Positions 1 to 11,619 are shown, counted from the first letter of the stretch. The stretch is 64,000 nt of DNA from Arctopsyche grandis (GCF_051622035.1 NC_135365.1:12194001-12258000); one strand, 5' to 3'. Made by a program: numbers and translations. The notes: generated from the sequence alone by a model not told the origin.

Positions 1-28
1 AATGTTTAGTAGAACATTTCATTGCTAT

Positions 29-837
29 TGTTGCGTAGGAGTGGGTTGAGGATCTAAATGAAAGGCCAAAGTCGCTTCACAGCATTTATTGACTGATTTA
101 GGACGTCCACGCGCAGCCAGCGCTCGTTCCAGAATGATCTGATATTTTATTTTATTTTTATTTTTACATATATACCAGGAAGGCCTTACAGGTAAACCCC
201 AATGCGCCTTCCTGGCCTATTTTAAATTACAATTCAGCATTTTTATATAAATCACTGAATTACGAGACACTGTAAAACTCGCAAATCAATGAGACATCTA
301 TCAATTTGTACACAAACTTATTTATTGTACATTAATTAATAACAAATTATAAACCTCCTATACTATAATGACATATCGTATAGGAGGGATTTTTAGCCAA
401 TTATTTTCCGGGAACCGTTTCAACAATGAAATCAGAGAAAATTGACAAACTCTGATAGGAAACGATCAACCTGAAGTCACAAATCCAGGTCTAACCAACA
501 GCATACTCTAAAAAATTCATTTTAATTCGAAGCCCGGGTCCAGGGGATCGAACCCGGTGCCTCTCGACGCTAAGCAGAAGCTTAACGACCGAGCTATGCT
601 GCTGGCTGGCCTAAGACCTTCTTATAAAGGGGAAGTCGCTCACTACAGCTTCCCCGATCCGTTTATGTCTCCATTGTCTAGGTACCTATAGTTTTAAGTG
701 AGTCTCACATTCTCAGGGTTCTAGGAATTTTACCGACCACTTCCCAAAGTCCTGCTAGGCCAATTCGGGGGTCTCCATTGTTAGCCCCCGAATGCACTTC
801 ATGCCGCGGTCAATCCCCATAATGTTCCCACGTTACA
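29..837 (+). mobile_element. Solo LTR, copy 1, interrupted by a SINE
   Basis: The element begins TGTTGCGTAGG and ends CACGTTACA, the TG...CA ends of an LTR. It is flanked by a perfect 4-bp target duplication, CTAT (25-28 and 838-841). Removing the SINE at 144-606 leaves about 346 bp, close to the related copies at 41626, 52577 and 55185. A TATA box (TATAAA, 623-628) lies in the expected sense. No internal gag/pol region or second LTR is present, so this is best read as the product of LTR-LTR recombination. A 4-bp duplication fits some Ty3/gypsy or BEL/Pao elements; the superfamily is not determined. Confidence 0.8.
144..606 (-). mobile_element. tRNA-derived SINE, family A, nested in solo LTR 1
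   Basis: On the minus strand the copy starts with a tRNA-like head that has a pol III A box (TAGCTCGGTCG, complement of 586-596) and B box (GGGTTCGATCCC, complement of 544-555). A central domain follows that is shared with every other SINE here. The 3' end is a hairpin (CCAGGAAGGC...GGCCTTCCTGG) with an A/T-rich AAAT-type tail. It interrupts the LTR, so it inserted later. Confidence 0.85.
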
Positions 838-841
838 CTAT

Positions 842-1788
842 TATATGTTTTATCCATTTTTAATAGTATTATATATTTGAAATAAAATTTAAATATCAAA
901 TAATAAAAACATATTTATTACGAAAATTCCATCTATCTAATAACGATTGTCTTGTGCGCGATCGCAATGTGTGAAATAATCCGTTTACCGTCTATAATAT
1001 GTCCGTCTATGTATGTATATTATTTTGTCTAAAATGGAACAACGATGTCAAAGGTGAAATTTTTAATAAAAAAAGCAAACAAAACACTATATGTATTATA
1101 TTTGCGTATATAATCATTTGTTGTCATAATATACATATGATTATTTTAACGAAATCGTAAAACAAAGAATAGACAATCAACAACTTTATATTAGTAATTT
1201 GTCTTCTTTCTACAGAAGGTTGTATGAATGGTGTTCATGGACCAAAATAATATTGTAATCAGATTTATTGAGTTTTATCCCAACTTCATAGTTGCTTTAT
1301 TCAATAACCTATGTATGTGCAGACTGGCTGATTTTAAGGAGCGGCCAAAATGAACAAGAAAAATTGTACAAACGTTTATATATACATATATTGAAATTTT
1401 TTTAGGTCGCTTATCTATTGTTATATACACAGTCACTCGTAGTCGACTTGAAAAAACATATGAATTATTTAAATACCTTGTAATACATACATATATTGTT
1501 TGTATATGTTTTACTCTCAGATAAGAACTATGTAATTAGTAAGTTTACATTAGCCTTTCTAGTTTTCCTTATTCGACAAATTAATATAAACAGTTAATTA
1601 TTTCTTTCAATTTAAGTAAAATGTAAAAGTTTGATGTGCCGAAAGAAAATATTTAATGACAAGTTCATCAATTTTTTTAATTTTTATTTTTTTCACCACT
1701 TAATTTGTTTTTCAATTTTATAAACGAATTATGTGTATAAAAACTTGAATTCAAATCTGTAGATGACGAATATTTTCATTAAAAAAAC
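842..1788. other. AT-rich spacer, no gene seen
   Basis: Low-complexity AT-rich DNA with TATG/CATA-type short repeats. I see no coding exon, RNA gene or intact mobile element. Confidence 0.5.
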
Positions 1789-2223
1789 TTATAATCCGAT
1801 TATAATTTCTTACATTCAATGTACATATGCTAGACTTGTTTAATCAATCGTTCATTATACACGTGACAAATAAATTTGGCACGTTATTATAATAGATTTA
1901 TATCATTTAGCTAGTTCGCGGCTTGTACTTGTATGTAGGTATTATAAGTTGTATATGATAATAATCTTCTAACAATTAATAATATTAAATAATTTGGATT
2001 ATATTTTTTACTCTACGTCGCTTTACGAGTTCGAACAAAATTTTAAGGGGTTTAAAACAAAATTTTAACAGTAAACACGCTGACAGTGACAGTTCACGCG
2101 CATGCACAGAAGGCTTTGCACCTGTCGCAGATATAGTACCTGCAAATAGCCAATAATTCGCAGATATAGTACCTGCAAATAGCCAATAATTTGCAGATAT
2201 AGTACCTGCAAATAGCCACAACC
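1789..2223. mobile_element. MULE-like MITE, truncated or left-end-variant copy
   Basis: Positions 1789-2223 match 7199-7599 of the intact element in the intron of esterase gene 1, including the terminal GCCACAACC. The left terminal inverted repeat is missing, so the copy is 5'-truncated or rearranged. Near the right end are three tandem copies of a 33-bp unit containing GCAGATATAGTACCTGCAAA (about 2125-2216). Subterminal tandem repeats of this kind are common in foldback and MULE elements. An apparent 78-aa reading frame here is only the translated tandem repeat. Confidence 0.7.
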
Positions 2224-3871
2224 TTTAAAAAAACAGTTTTCCCCTTCAGCAAATAACCCGTAAAATTTTTACAAAATTATAAAGTTGTTAAATTACCTGG
2301 TAGAGGTCAATAGAAGGATAAAACAGTTACTATTATTAATTTTTTTTATTTAATCCTGTTTCGTTTTAAGAAATAAAAAAAGATCTTATAAAATTTATAA
2401 ACTATATAATTGGCTGCATTGATGTTTTAAATATATAAATTTATAAATCTGCAGTAAATTTTCATTTCTTTAATTACGATCAGCCGGATAGTCAGTTATG
2501 TATATAAATTTAATAAGAAAATCATTGAAAAACCGGTCATCATTATGTTCAGGCTAATCGGATACTGTATTTGTATGTAAGATAAATCGTTCGAATTCTT
2601 CATTACTTAACGTTTTTAAATGATGTCACTGCGGTAAATGATAAAATATTACAGATACTGACAAAATTTAACACATATCTGTATACATTATTTATAATTT
2701 TGATGTTAAAAAAATATGTTGTTTTTTCTCGAACCATGGACGGAAATGTTGGTTTACTGTTTTATCTGAATTGCTTGTGGGATGTATGTATGTACTATGT
2801 ACTATGGGATATGTATGTATGTATGTATGTACATATATTATATGTTCCATTCATTCTAAATTGGGCAGCTGGATTTGTCAGTCGTGCTTCACACATATTT
2901 TGTAAGTTCATTACAACTTTTTATACTTAAAATTATTTTCATATATGTATAAATTTGAATACATCTTAAGGTAATTAATATTTACTATGTACGGTAATAT
3001 AAAAATAACTCAATTTTTTGTCAGAATCAAACAATAGTTGTCATATTCTTATTCAAATTTTAATATTTAAATAATTTCGAATATTTCATTTGTGTATAAT
3101 AAATGCATCAATAGTTGGTAAATTCAATCGGGTCCATTTTAAATTTATGCTTGTTTCTTGTTATTCGTTAATTAAATAAAATAATATCAATTCAATTAAT
3201 TAAAATCTTATAGGCCTGTTCTATAATAAATAAAAAAAAATATATGAAAATTTTTATAACATACATATTAAAAATACGCGTCTAAAATATGAATACGTTG
3301 TTAAAATACAGATCTTGGTTCTAAAAATTTTGTAAATTCCCGAGAAAAATAAATATTGTCAGATAAACTTAAAATTCCTTAATAAAAAATCACATAGCGG
3401 ACTTTTGTTATATCAGCATATTGTGAAATCACATTAGAATGTTTGGACACAAAGTATGATAAATAATAAAAGCCTTGAAAAAAAAAATAAACTAATTTTA
3501 ATATTGTGATTTTCAAAACAAGCAGATGTGAAAAATTTACCTGATAAACGCAAAGATTTCCTATATAATTTATTGTTTCATATTTGTGGAGTAGAAATAT
3601 CTATCTGTTTATTACATATAAAAGAAACATAAAAACCTTGAGCTATTTAATCGTTACCTTTACTTATTTAAAATGCATTGATGTAAATATTTTCATATAT
3701 TCACTAATACATTAGAATTTTCCAATTAGACATACATATGTACATATGTATGTTTTCATACATACATATAATCATATTAATGCTGACTCAATTTTAAACT
3801 ATACTGTTCATATGTATGAAATAATTTATTCATATGTAAAAAATATTTTTTCTCAAATTGATTACTTGGTA
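2224..3871. other. AT-rich spacer with TATG microsatellite
   Basis: No supported gene. It holds a short TATG/GTAT-rich tract around 2785-2832, a palindromic ACATATGTACATATGT cluster near 3730-3750 and otherwise plain AT-rich sequence. Confidence 0.5.
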
Positions 3872-3880
3872 ATAAATAAA

Positions 3881-4021
3881 GGTTGTGGCTATTTGCAGGT
3901 ACTATATCTGCGAATTATTGGCTATTTGCAGGTACTATATATGCGAATATATGCAGTTCACGCGCATTCGCAGAATGATTTGCGCCTGTCGCAGATATAG
4001 TACCTGCAAATAGCCACAACC
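3881..4021. mobile_element. Short MULE-like MITE with 9-bp target duplication
   Basis: The two ends are inverted copies of GGTTGTGGCTATTTGCAGG (left 3881 onward, right ending at 4021). They are flanked by a perfect 9-bp direct repeat, ATAAATAAA (3872-3880 and 4022-4030). The 141-bp body has the same internal motif (TTCACGCGCAT) as the larger copies at 1789 and 6830. A 9-bp duplication with long terminal repeats suggests the Mutator/MULE superfamily. It lies about 225 bp upstream of the predicted TATA box of esterase gene 1. Confidence 0.85.
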
Positions 4022-4245
4022 ATAAATAAATTTGCATCACGCATGAAGAAAATTGCTATCGAGGTTTATGTCACTTACATGAGAAAATCACAGTCATGAT
4101 TTGGATTACATAAGATAAAATTATTTTGTGTTATTAATGTTGTGGCAGTCTGAGAGAAATAAATCACATTTCATATTAAAAGTAAATCAAAACAAAATTA
4201 TGATCATTTATGTGAATGTTAATGGTTTGATCGTTGACACTGGAA

Positions 4246-4305
4246 TATAAATGAATACATAAATAGCGTGTCATTAAGTTCATTTCTGTTGGAAGCATCA
4301 GACAG
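4246..4305 (+). promoter_or_regulatory. Core promoter and noncoding first exon of esterase gene 1
   Basis: A TATAAA box (4246-4251) is followed about 27 bp downstream by TCATTA (4271-4276), an arthropod initiator-like sequence, so transcription would begin near 4273. A short untranslated exon could then end at the donor CAG|GTGAC (4305/4306) and be spliced to the acceptor TTTTATAG|GAG (4404/4405), just upstream of the start codon. The spacing supports this, but the exon has no transcript evidence. Confidence 0.5.
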
Positions 4306-4418
4306 GTGACGCTTAAATATTTGAAATTGTGGTGGAGCCATTATTATAAAAACGTTATCTGAATTTCTCAAATTTTGGTAATACGAATTATTATTTTTTT
4401 ATAGGAGCTTATATTACA

Positions 4419-7400
4419 ATGCCAGAACTATTGGTGACCGTATCAGAAGGTAAACTATGTGGTGGATCGAGAACTACCACCGAAGGTTTCCAATATAACT
4501 TTTATTTAGGGATACCTTATGCTAAACCTCCAGTAGGAAACTTACGTTTTCGGGTAAATATATATATTTTTTATTGATATGTGAAATATTTTTAATTCTG
4601 AACATTATTTTTCACTATGTATTCTTATTATTCTCCGACCTCTATGATTCTTCGGTGAGCTTATATGAGTCAATTCGTGTATTTTTAAATATAACTTATT
4701 AATTTGGATACCTTTTATATATATGTATAATATTTTGGGGAGCCAATAATTGAATCTACAAAATATTAAGAAAAAAATTCTGCCTAAGGTCTTATTTGAA
4801 ATTGAGTTCTTGTGATAAATTTGTTTTGAAATCCATGTTTTGGAAGCTGGTATCTGAACGTTAATAATATTGACTTAACATAAATATACGATAATATACT
4901 AGATCAATTTTAGATAAGTGAATAGTCTGCAGTTGTTTAAAGATAATTATATTTACATAGTGAGGGGATGCAATTGTTTAGTCAATGAATGGATTTTTTA
5001 TATGAATAATAATAGCCGAAGAAAGAAAATAAGCAATAATAAAAATAAGCAAACTGTAAGAAACATATAAAAAAATACATATAAGTGATAAAATAGAAAA
5101 AATAATCACATTGACTTAATTTGATTTAATCTATTGACTTTTCAGAATTCATGAAGCTTGTTTTTAAAATGGCTTAGATTTCTAAAAGTTACTAATTGAT
5201 TAGATAAATTATTCTAAATTTTAACCTTTCTATTTGTTAAGACAGAATCTCTAATTATCTTAGATTGTTATATTATCTTGTTATTAAAGTGTTATTTTTA
5301 AATAACTAAACATCTAATTGTTTTTGCTCAACTTTGTATTTTCATTTAAAATTTATTAACACAATATTAGTAATTTTTAAACTGAATTGCAACCATTAAA
5401 TTTATCATGTTTTCAAGTTACCAAAAATTTAATAGATATTTTTCATTGTGTATATTAAAGATTTTAAATAAAAACTTCTATTTTAGGATCCTCGTCCTCC
5501 GGAGAAGTGGGATGGTATTCGCGATGCTGTAATTCAGCGCGACATAAATCCACAATTTGAGTTGGAAAAAAGATACATTCATGGCAAAGAAGACAGTCTA
5601 TTCATTAACGTATCTACACCGAGCTCTGCTACGAGCAGTTCAAAACTGCCAGTAATATTCTATATTCACGGTGGTGGTTTTTACGTAGGCAATGGAAATT
5701 TTTCTGAAATTCGTCCAGATTATCTTGTAGAAAAAGGAGTGGTTTTCGTATCGATAAATTATCGTCTCGCTCCGTTCGGGTTCCTCTGTCTTAACACTCC
5801 CGAAGTGCCGGGAAACGCTGGTTTGAAGGATCAGGTGTTTGGCTTGAGATGGGTTCAAAAGAATATTCACATATTCGGTGGCGATCCTCAAAATGTGACA
5901 CTGATGGGATTGAGTGCTGGAGCGGCATGTGTTCACTACCATTTAATGTCACCGATGTCTCGAGGATTATTCGTGAGGGCCATCATGGAATCTGGCACGT
6001 GTGTAAGTGGCTGGTCGACGCAAACGAACCCCGAGCAGAATGCTTTTGAACTGGCTGAGAAGTTGGGATTGGACACAACCGACAAACAAGTAGCTTTAAA
6101 CTTCTTACAATCTGTATCGTCCGATGATTTGGTAAATGCCTCTCGTATAGAATTTACATATGAGATGGATATTTTGTTTTGCGGCACCGTAGAGCAACGC
6201 CACCCTGATGTTGAACCATTCCTCGCTGAATCTCCATTGGATATGATGGTTTCTGGAAATTACAACGTTGTTCCTTGTATATGTGGTCTAGTATCCCACG
6301 AAGCTATCATGTTCTTAGGCAAAAACATCATATCTATGGTGGCCGATAACAAGTTTTCTATTACCTTAGATCAAATTAAAGTGTTGATCAAACGGCACGC
6401 GAATTATGATGCAACAACAGAGCAAGCTAAAAAAATGCACTATTTCTATTTTAAAAATGATAAGAATCCAATCAGAGGCTATATCGACATGGTTTCAGAT
6501 ATGTTTTTTACCAGAGACGGAGTGAAATCTGTTCAAATTATGTCTAAACACAACAAATCAGTATACTTTTATTTATTTGGTTATGGTGGAGATCTCAATA
6601 CTGTACAACCTTGCGCTTTGAATCCTTACGATGGAGCTAGTCATGCTTATGAACATTTATATATATTCAAAAAAGAAGAAGACGGTACTACTATAGCTGC
6701 TTCTGATTTGAATGTGAGAAAAAAATTAACTACAATGTGGACAAATTTTGCTAAATCGAGGTATAGTATTGTTATACATACGTACATGCAATATTATACA
6801 TATATTATGATTCAATATGTTACATTATTGGTTGTGGCTATATGCAGGTACTATATCTGCGAATTATTGGCTATTTGCAGGGGGTTTGGTGTATCCGCTC
6901 TAAAATCGCCACACAAATTGAACGACAGATTAATGGACGGCTGCTTTAAATGCAATTCTCGTCTTCTCAAATGATAGATTGCACATCAGATGACGAGTAA
7001 CCTTTCGATGTGCACAGATGCAATTATTAAAATGGTAATTATTAAAATTGAGTTGTATCTTTCTGGCGAGTTTAATAAGGCAAGATTCGGAACTTATTAA
7101 ACTCGCCTGAAATATCCAACTCAATTTTAATAATTGCATCTGTGCACATCCAAAGGTTACCCGTCATCTGATGTGCAAGCGGTGCAATGCGCATCCGCTT
7201 ATAATCCGATTATAATTTCTTACATTTAATGTATGCTAGACTTGTTTAATCAATCATTCATTATACATGTGACAAATAAATTTCGCACGTTATTATAATA
7301 GATTTATATCATTTAGCTAGTTTGCGGCTTGTACTTGTATGTTTGTAGGTATAATACGTTGTATATGATAATAATCTTCTAACAATTAATAATATTAACT

Positions 7401-7778
7401 AATTTGGATTATATTTGTACTCTACGTCACTTTACGAGTTCGAACTAAATTTTGAGAGGTTTAAAACAAAATTTTAACAGTAAACTCTCTGACAGTGACA
7501 GTTCACGCGCATGCGCAGAAGGCTTTGCGCCTGTCGCAGATATAGTACCTGCAAATAGCCAATAATTCGCAGATACAGTACCTGCAAATAGCCACAACCT
7601 ACATTATTAATTAATTTATCGTTTTAGTAACCCCACCCCGACGATTGATGACACTATTGAGACAATATGGAAACCAGCAACTGAGACTGAAACGAATTGC
7701 TTGGAAATAAAACAAGATTTGAAAATGATCAAAAGCCCGTTTGCTGAACGATTTGCTTTTTGGAAAGAATTATTTTGA
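4419..7778 (+). CDS. Carboxylesterase (alpha-esterase-like), gene 1, three coding exons
   Basis: Predicted carboxyl/cholinesterase-family serine hydrolase of 519 aa, coded by exons 4419-4553, 5487-6760 and 7628-7778. All introns are GT-AG, and the phases (0, then 2) are the same as in gene 2. The protein starts MPELLVTVSEGKL and has no signal peptide, so it is probably cytosolic. Visible family features are GIPYAKPP (about 31-38), the oxyanion-hole motif HGGGF (106-110), the nucleophile Ser188 in GLSAG, Glu317 in GLVSHEA and His431 in GASHAYEHL. The usual GESAG glutamate is replaced by leucine, which may change specificity but leaves the triad intact. The family hydrolyses carboxylic esters (xenobiotics, semiochemicals, lipid esters); the substrate cannot be told from sequence. 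The last exon lies beyond a MITE-filled intron of 867 bp. Reading through its donor would give a shorter protein with a different C terminus, which I consider an artefact. Confidence 0.9.
6830..7599. mobile_element. 770-bp MULE-like MITE inside intron 2 of esterase gene 1
   Basis: Terminal inverted repeats begin GGTTGTGGCTATATGCAGG on the left and end in the complement, ...GCCACAACC, on the right. A perfect 9-bp target duplication, TACATTATT, flanks it (6821-6829 and 7600-7608). The right two thirds match the copy at 1789-2223. No transposase frame is present. It occupies most of the intron between exons 2 and 3 but leaves both splice sites intact. Confidence 0.9.
6979..7178. repeat. 200-bp hairpin within the intronic MITE
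   Basis: Arm 1 starts TTGCACATCAGATGACG and arm 2 ends with its complement, CATCTGATGTGCAA. The arms pair over about 85-100 bp around a loop near 7080-7092. Arm 1 carries a 15-bp local duplication (AATTATTAAAATGGT then AATTATTAAAAT) absent from arm 2; otherwise pairing has few mismatches. It is transcribed as part of the gene 1 pre-mRNA. Confidence 0.8.
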
Positions 7779-7926
7779 AACAATTTTATTCGCAATTTAT
7801 ATTATATAAAATCGTAATATAAAACAAAATGCAATTTTATTTGTGCAAAATTTATTAGGCCTGCATCTTAAATTTGTCTTATACATATATTTCTTTGTAT
7901 TCAATTTAAATATTAATAATATAATG

Positions 7927-7932
7927 AATAAA
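7927..7932 (+). terminator. Polyadenylation signal of esterase gene 1
   Basis: AATAAA lies 149 bp downstream of the stop codon and is the first canonical signal after it. Confidence 0.5.
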
Positions 7933-8343
7933 TATTCTTAAAAATACATTCCAACTACTTTTAATCAATACAAATTATGACTACGAATTTTGCTGCATCT
8001 AAATTGATTTTTCACAGGGGATCCCATAAAAACCTTAAAAATTCTTCCACGACTAATTTTCTATCATTGAAGAAAATGATTATGATTATATTTATTATTC
8101 TTTATTAATTTATTATTTATTCTATAATTTATTATATATAATTCATTTAGAATATGAACTGGGTTTAATAGGTTTCCAATATCACAGTATATTTAAATGC
8201 TATTTTTTATGTTTATGTATAGATGTATTTATGTTTATGTTCAAATGTATTTTTTTTATGTATAATTGATGAGTATATTATATTCGTTATGTATTAATTT
8301 ATGTTTAATTGTTATTTTGTTTTTTTTGTGTTATATTTTTTGA

Positions 8344-8410
8344 CCATTGTGGCGCTTTAGGAATTCCTGTTATGCCACAATGGTCTGTTTAGAATAAATA
8401 AATAAATAAA
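8344..8410 (+). mobile_element. LINE-like 3' end: hairpin plus AATA-repeat tail, copy A
   Basis: The stem CCATTGTGGC / GCCACAATGG (8344-8353 and 8374-8383) encloses a loop resembling that of the SINE A tails and of the copy at 37013. It is followed by a tail rich in AATAAATAAA. AT-rich sequence from about 8155 may belong to the same element, but no reverse transcriptase frame remains. Confidence 0.65.
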
Positions 8411-10029
8411 ATTTAGTGAACTGAAAAACAAAGGATATAATAATTAATACTATAGGTATAATAATTGAATATGGAATATAAAGAAAAAAAATGCACTGGA
8501 AAAATAGCTTGTGACTTTATCATCACAAAGTGCCATCTATATAAAAAAATTATTAGCATTCAAGTAAGAAATTACCATAAATATATACGTATATTTTGAT
8601 TTTTAAATGCTTTTTATTATTACGAAATTATGTTCACAATACATCTTATATCTATTTTAATAGCTACTGATCTACTGATCATTGTCTATTTCACAATTCA
8701 ATTTAATTTGGTTAGTAATCATAGTATTATATTATTCTAATGTTAATCTACAGCATAATAGGAAAAAGAGCTCAAAAACCTATTTACAATCGTATATATG
8801 TACGTATATATTATTATTGTAGATAGTCAAACATCTCACAACACAATTTGCAGGTATACAATTGAACTTGCTTCAAGCACAGATATTTCATATGGGTGGT
8901 CTATATAAAATGTATTTTATGCAGTATACTTTTTGAATGTTTTATATTGAATAATGAACACACAATTTTTTTCAAGAAGAATTCTTAATGTGCATTAAGT
9001 TTATTATTACAAAAAATAAGAAAATATTACAGGGAATATCTGCAAAACTTCGTTTCTATTGATCAAGTTATGTCAATTAGCATCTATAAAAAAGAAATAA
9101 ACCAAATAATTATTTATAAAAACATGATAGTGACCATTCGAGCTACTAATACCAGTGTAGTATGGTTATCATATTTTCAGGTGATTGCTAGTGCTGATTT
9201 ACTTCTATCACATGTATAAAGATTTTCAATGTTCTTTCAACTGCTTTTCGCAAATACATAGATATGTATTTGTATGTATTAAATTTTTAAATTAAGTATG
9301 TATGTGTGTATTTAAAGTATGATTTTTTTTTTAATAAAAATTGTATTATTGTGGCAAACATTAAACTTGTGATTATAAAATGAAATGTGTCGCTCAACTA
9401 AACTACTATCATTGATATTTGGAAACGAAAAATGACTCAAAAATTTTGGGAAATAATTTAATATATGCTGCCTATAAATTTTATGATTACTTCATAATTT
9501 ATTATATTGAAATACTGGAAAGAAAAAATTCCTCAGCTTCATGAAACTTTTAGGATCTTCAAGTAAAAAAAAAAATGAAAAACATATTAATCTCAAATAG
9601 CATTTTCCAATCTAGATTTGCATTGCATTGAACACAACATTTATCTATTATTATAGATAATTTAATGTATGTCGGCCTACAAATTAAATAATCATACAAT
9701 GTGCAATAATTATTATCAATCTATTTGTAATCAAGTTCAAAATGAATAAACTATAGTTATGTACATACATATGTATGATAAGTTAGCATCTTCTTACCTA
9801 CAAAATAATAATTCATTTATAGAATGTCATTGCAAATATGTAATTCATTACACTTAAGTAAATAACTAATCAACAATTTAATAATCATAACATTTATATA
9901 ATAATGATTACTGTCACAATTTATATTAATATACATCAAAGTATTTAAAATAAAGTCGTTTTACATACATAAATAAACTTAAAGTCGTGACTTAAAGTCA
10001 CGATTTCATTGATTTATGCACTATATTTC
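8411..10029. other. AT-rich spacer, no gene seen
   Basis: Unremarkable AT-rich DNA with several short CATA/TATG palindromes, such as the one at 9762-9778. A fragment near 9129-9160 (GTGACCATTCG...TACCAGTG) resembles the end of the element at 10907 and may be an old relic of it. Confidence 0.45.
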
Positions 10030-10260
10030 ATTATTTTACTTACCTCCTTTACGTTTCACATGGCTTTCGTGTCAGTGGTCATTTTCATCTCTTATCCGAT
10101 CGTTTTCATACTTTGCCATATTGCTCATTTTGGTCATCAATACACGTTAATGTATCGTCTGCCATTACGTTGGAGATAAAAATATCGTATACAACGCGTT
10201 TTAAAAACAGGGAAAGTAAATCTTCCTGACGTTTAACAAGGCGTAAACTGTTCGCCATGA
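10030..10260 (+). repeat. Unclassified dispersed repeat D, partial copy 1
   Basis: It aligns by eye to 43968-44170, sharing CTTATCCGATCGTTTTCATA, the following TTTGCCATATTGCTCATTT stretch and a later GCCATTACG. No coding capacity or terminal structure is visible, so the class is unknown. Confidence 0.65.
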
Positions 10261-11133
10261 CAGGGCCTTATCAATTTTAATTGTTTAAACGCCTATAATT
10301 TACTCTATATTTTATGAAATTTGCTCTATTGGTTCTCGTTATCTATAATATATAAATTTTTATAGTTTTAACTCTCATATGTATATATAAATTTCAAATT
10401 TGGCGTGTAGCTTCTTAACACGATTTATATTGATTTATGGCCAAAGATGTCAAATCTGACATTTCACGGCTAAAAGTATATCTCCTCACGGAGCTTTATC
10501 TGCGAGATAAGTATTCAATAAGAAGTTATGTTGTATCTAATTTTTAATATGATTTACAATAAGCTTACATACATTTAGTTTTTTACAATAAGCTTACATA
10601 CATACAATTAGTTCAACAGCTACCCATAACCTCAAATTTCATTGTTTGTTTCTCCAAAACAAACTTTCTAACCAATACAAGCTACACATGTACACAAATC
10701 AAACAGTGATAGTTTTATTTTTAGTTATCAGCTGATTTTTTAGGCTATTTCTTTTGTGGTCGCAAGGGAGTATATACATATGTACATATGTGTGTATGAC
10801 AATAAAACTATACATACAGCCACCTATACATATGAGTTATATTACGCTGTAATATACATATGTATTATGTTTCAATTTAGTAATTGGCATTTGAACACCT
10901 ACACCAAGGTGACCATTCGTACTATTTTTACCAGTGCGGTACTGGATTTCTGAGTTTCGTAAGTCGTGAGATAAAACCAGTACACTTTTTTTTATCAAAT
11001 AGATGAATTTAAATATACAAAGCTTTCAGTGAAAATGATGTCTCCTATAATATTGACAAATTAGTCAAATATTGTCTTTGTTTATTAGGAACATAAGCAT
11101 TTGCCGAAGGAATTTTTTCTTCGATGAACAATA

Positions 11134-11619
11134 TGTGGCCCAGAGATAAAACGGAATATTGAAACTTATATTGAAAGTGAAATTATATTGAAATATTGAA
11201 AGTGTTTGCTAATCGATAAGAATAATTTTAACCAGCTCTGTGTAGAATTTAATTTTTAATTTTTAAGAGCATTAAAGAAAATGAATTCTTTATGTTAGTT
11301 TTTAATAATGGAAGTACATACATGTTTTATCGGTAAACGGACTACTAGTCATGTGTGAACCAGTCACAGGACAACCGGTCGCTTTAGATCGGTCACACGT
11401 GATCACCCGTCACACTAAAACTGGTCACGAGAAAACTGGTCACACCCTAAAATCGGTCACGAGAAAACTGATTGACCGATTTTAGGGTGTGACCAGTTTT
11501 ATCGTGACCAGTTTTAGTGTGACGGGTGATCACGTGTGACCGATCTAAAGCGACCGGTTGTCCTGTGACTGGTTCACACATGACTAGTAATCACCGAACC
11601 GTTTTATCACTGGGCCACA
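11134..11619. mobile_element. TA-flanked foldback MITE
   Basis: The inverted ends read TGTGGCCCAGAGATAAAAC on the left and TGTGGCCCAGTGATAAAAC on the complement of the right end, one mismatch apart. They are bounded by TA dinucleotides (11132-11133 and 11620-11621). TA duplication fits Tc1/mariner-like transposition, although a longer palindromic flank cannot be excluded. There is no transposase. The right half contains a very long hairpin. Confidence 0.7.
11344..11588. repeat. Near-perfect long hairpin built from GGTCAC-type motifs
   Basis: Arm 1 begins ACTAGTCATGTGTGAACC and arm 2 ends GGTTCACACATGACTAGT. About 115 bp per arm pair almost without mismatch around a loop of roughly 13 bp near 11460-11475. 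The arms are full of GGTCAC/GTGACC repeats and contain a TGATCACG/CGTGATCA site. Confidence 0.85.

Noticed and set aside
540..606. Functional tRNA genes at SINE heads (also near 20510, 36545, 42040 and 53330)
   Set aside because: They carry A and B boxes but lack a complete cloverleaf with acceptor stem, and each is joined to the SINE body and tail.
1985..2221. 78-aa frame on the minus strand
   Set aside because: It is the translated 33-bp tandem repeat of the MITE end.
5562..6974. Single 470-codon frame for esterase gene 1 ending at 6974
   Set aside because: It runs past the splice donor at 6760/6761 into the MITE. The spliced product ends in exon 3, homologous to the gene 2 C terminus.
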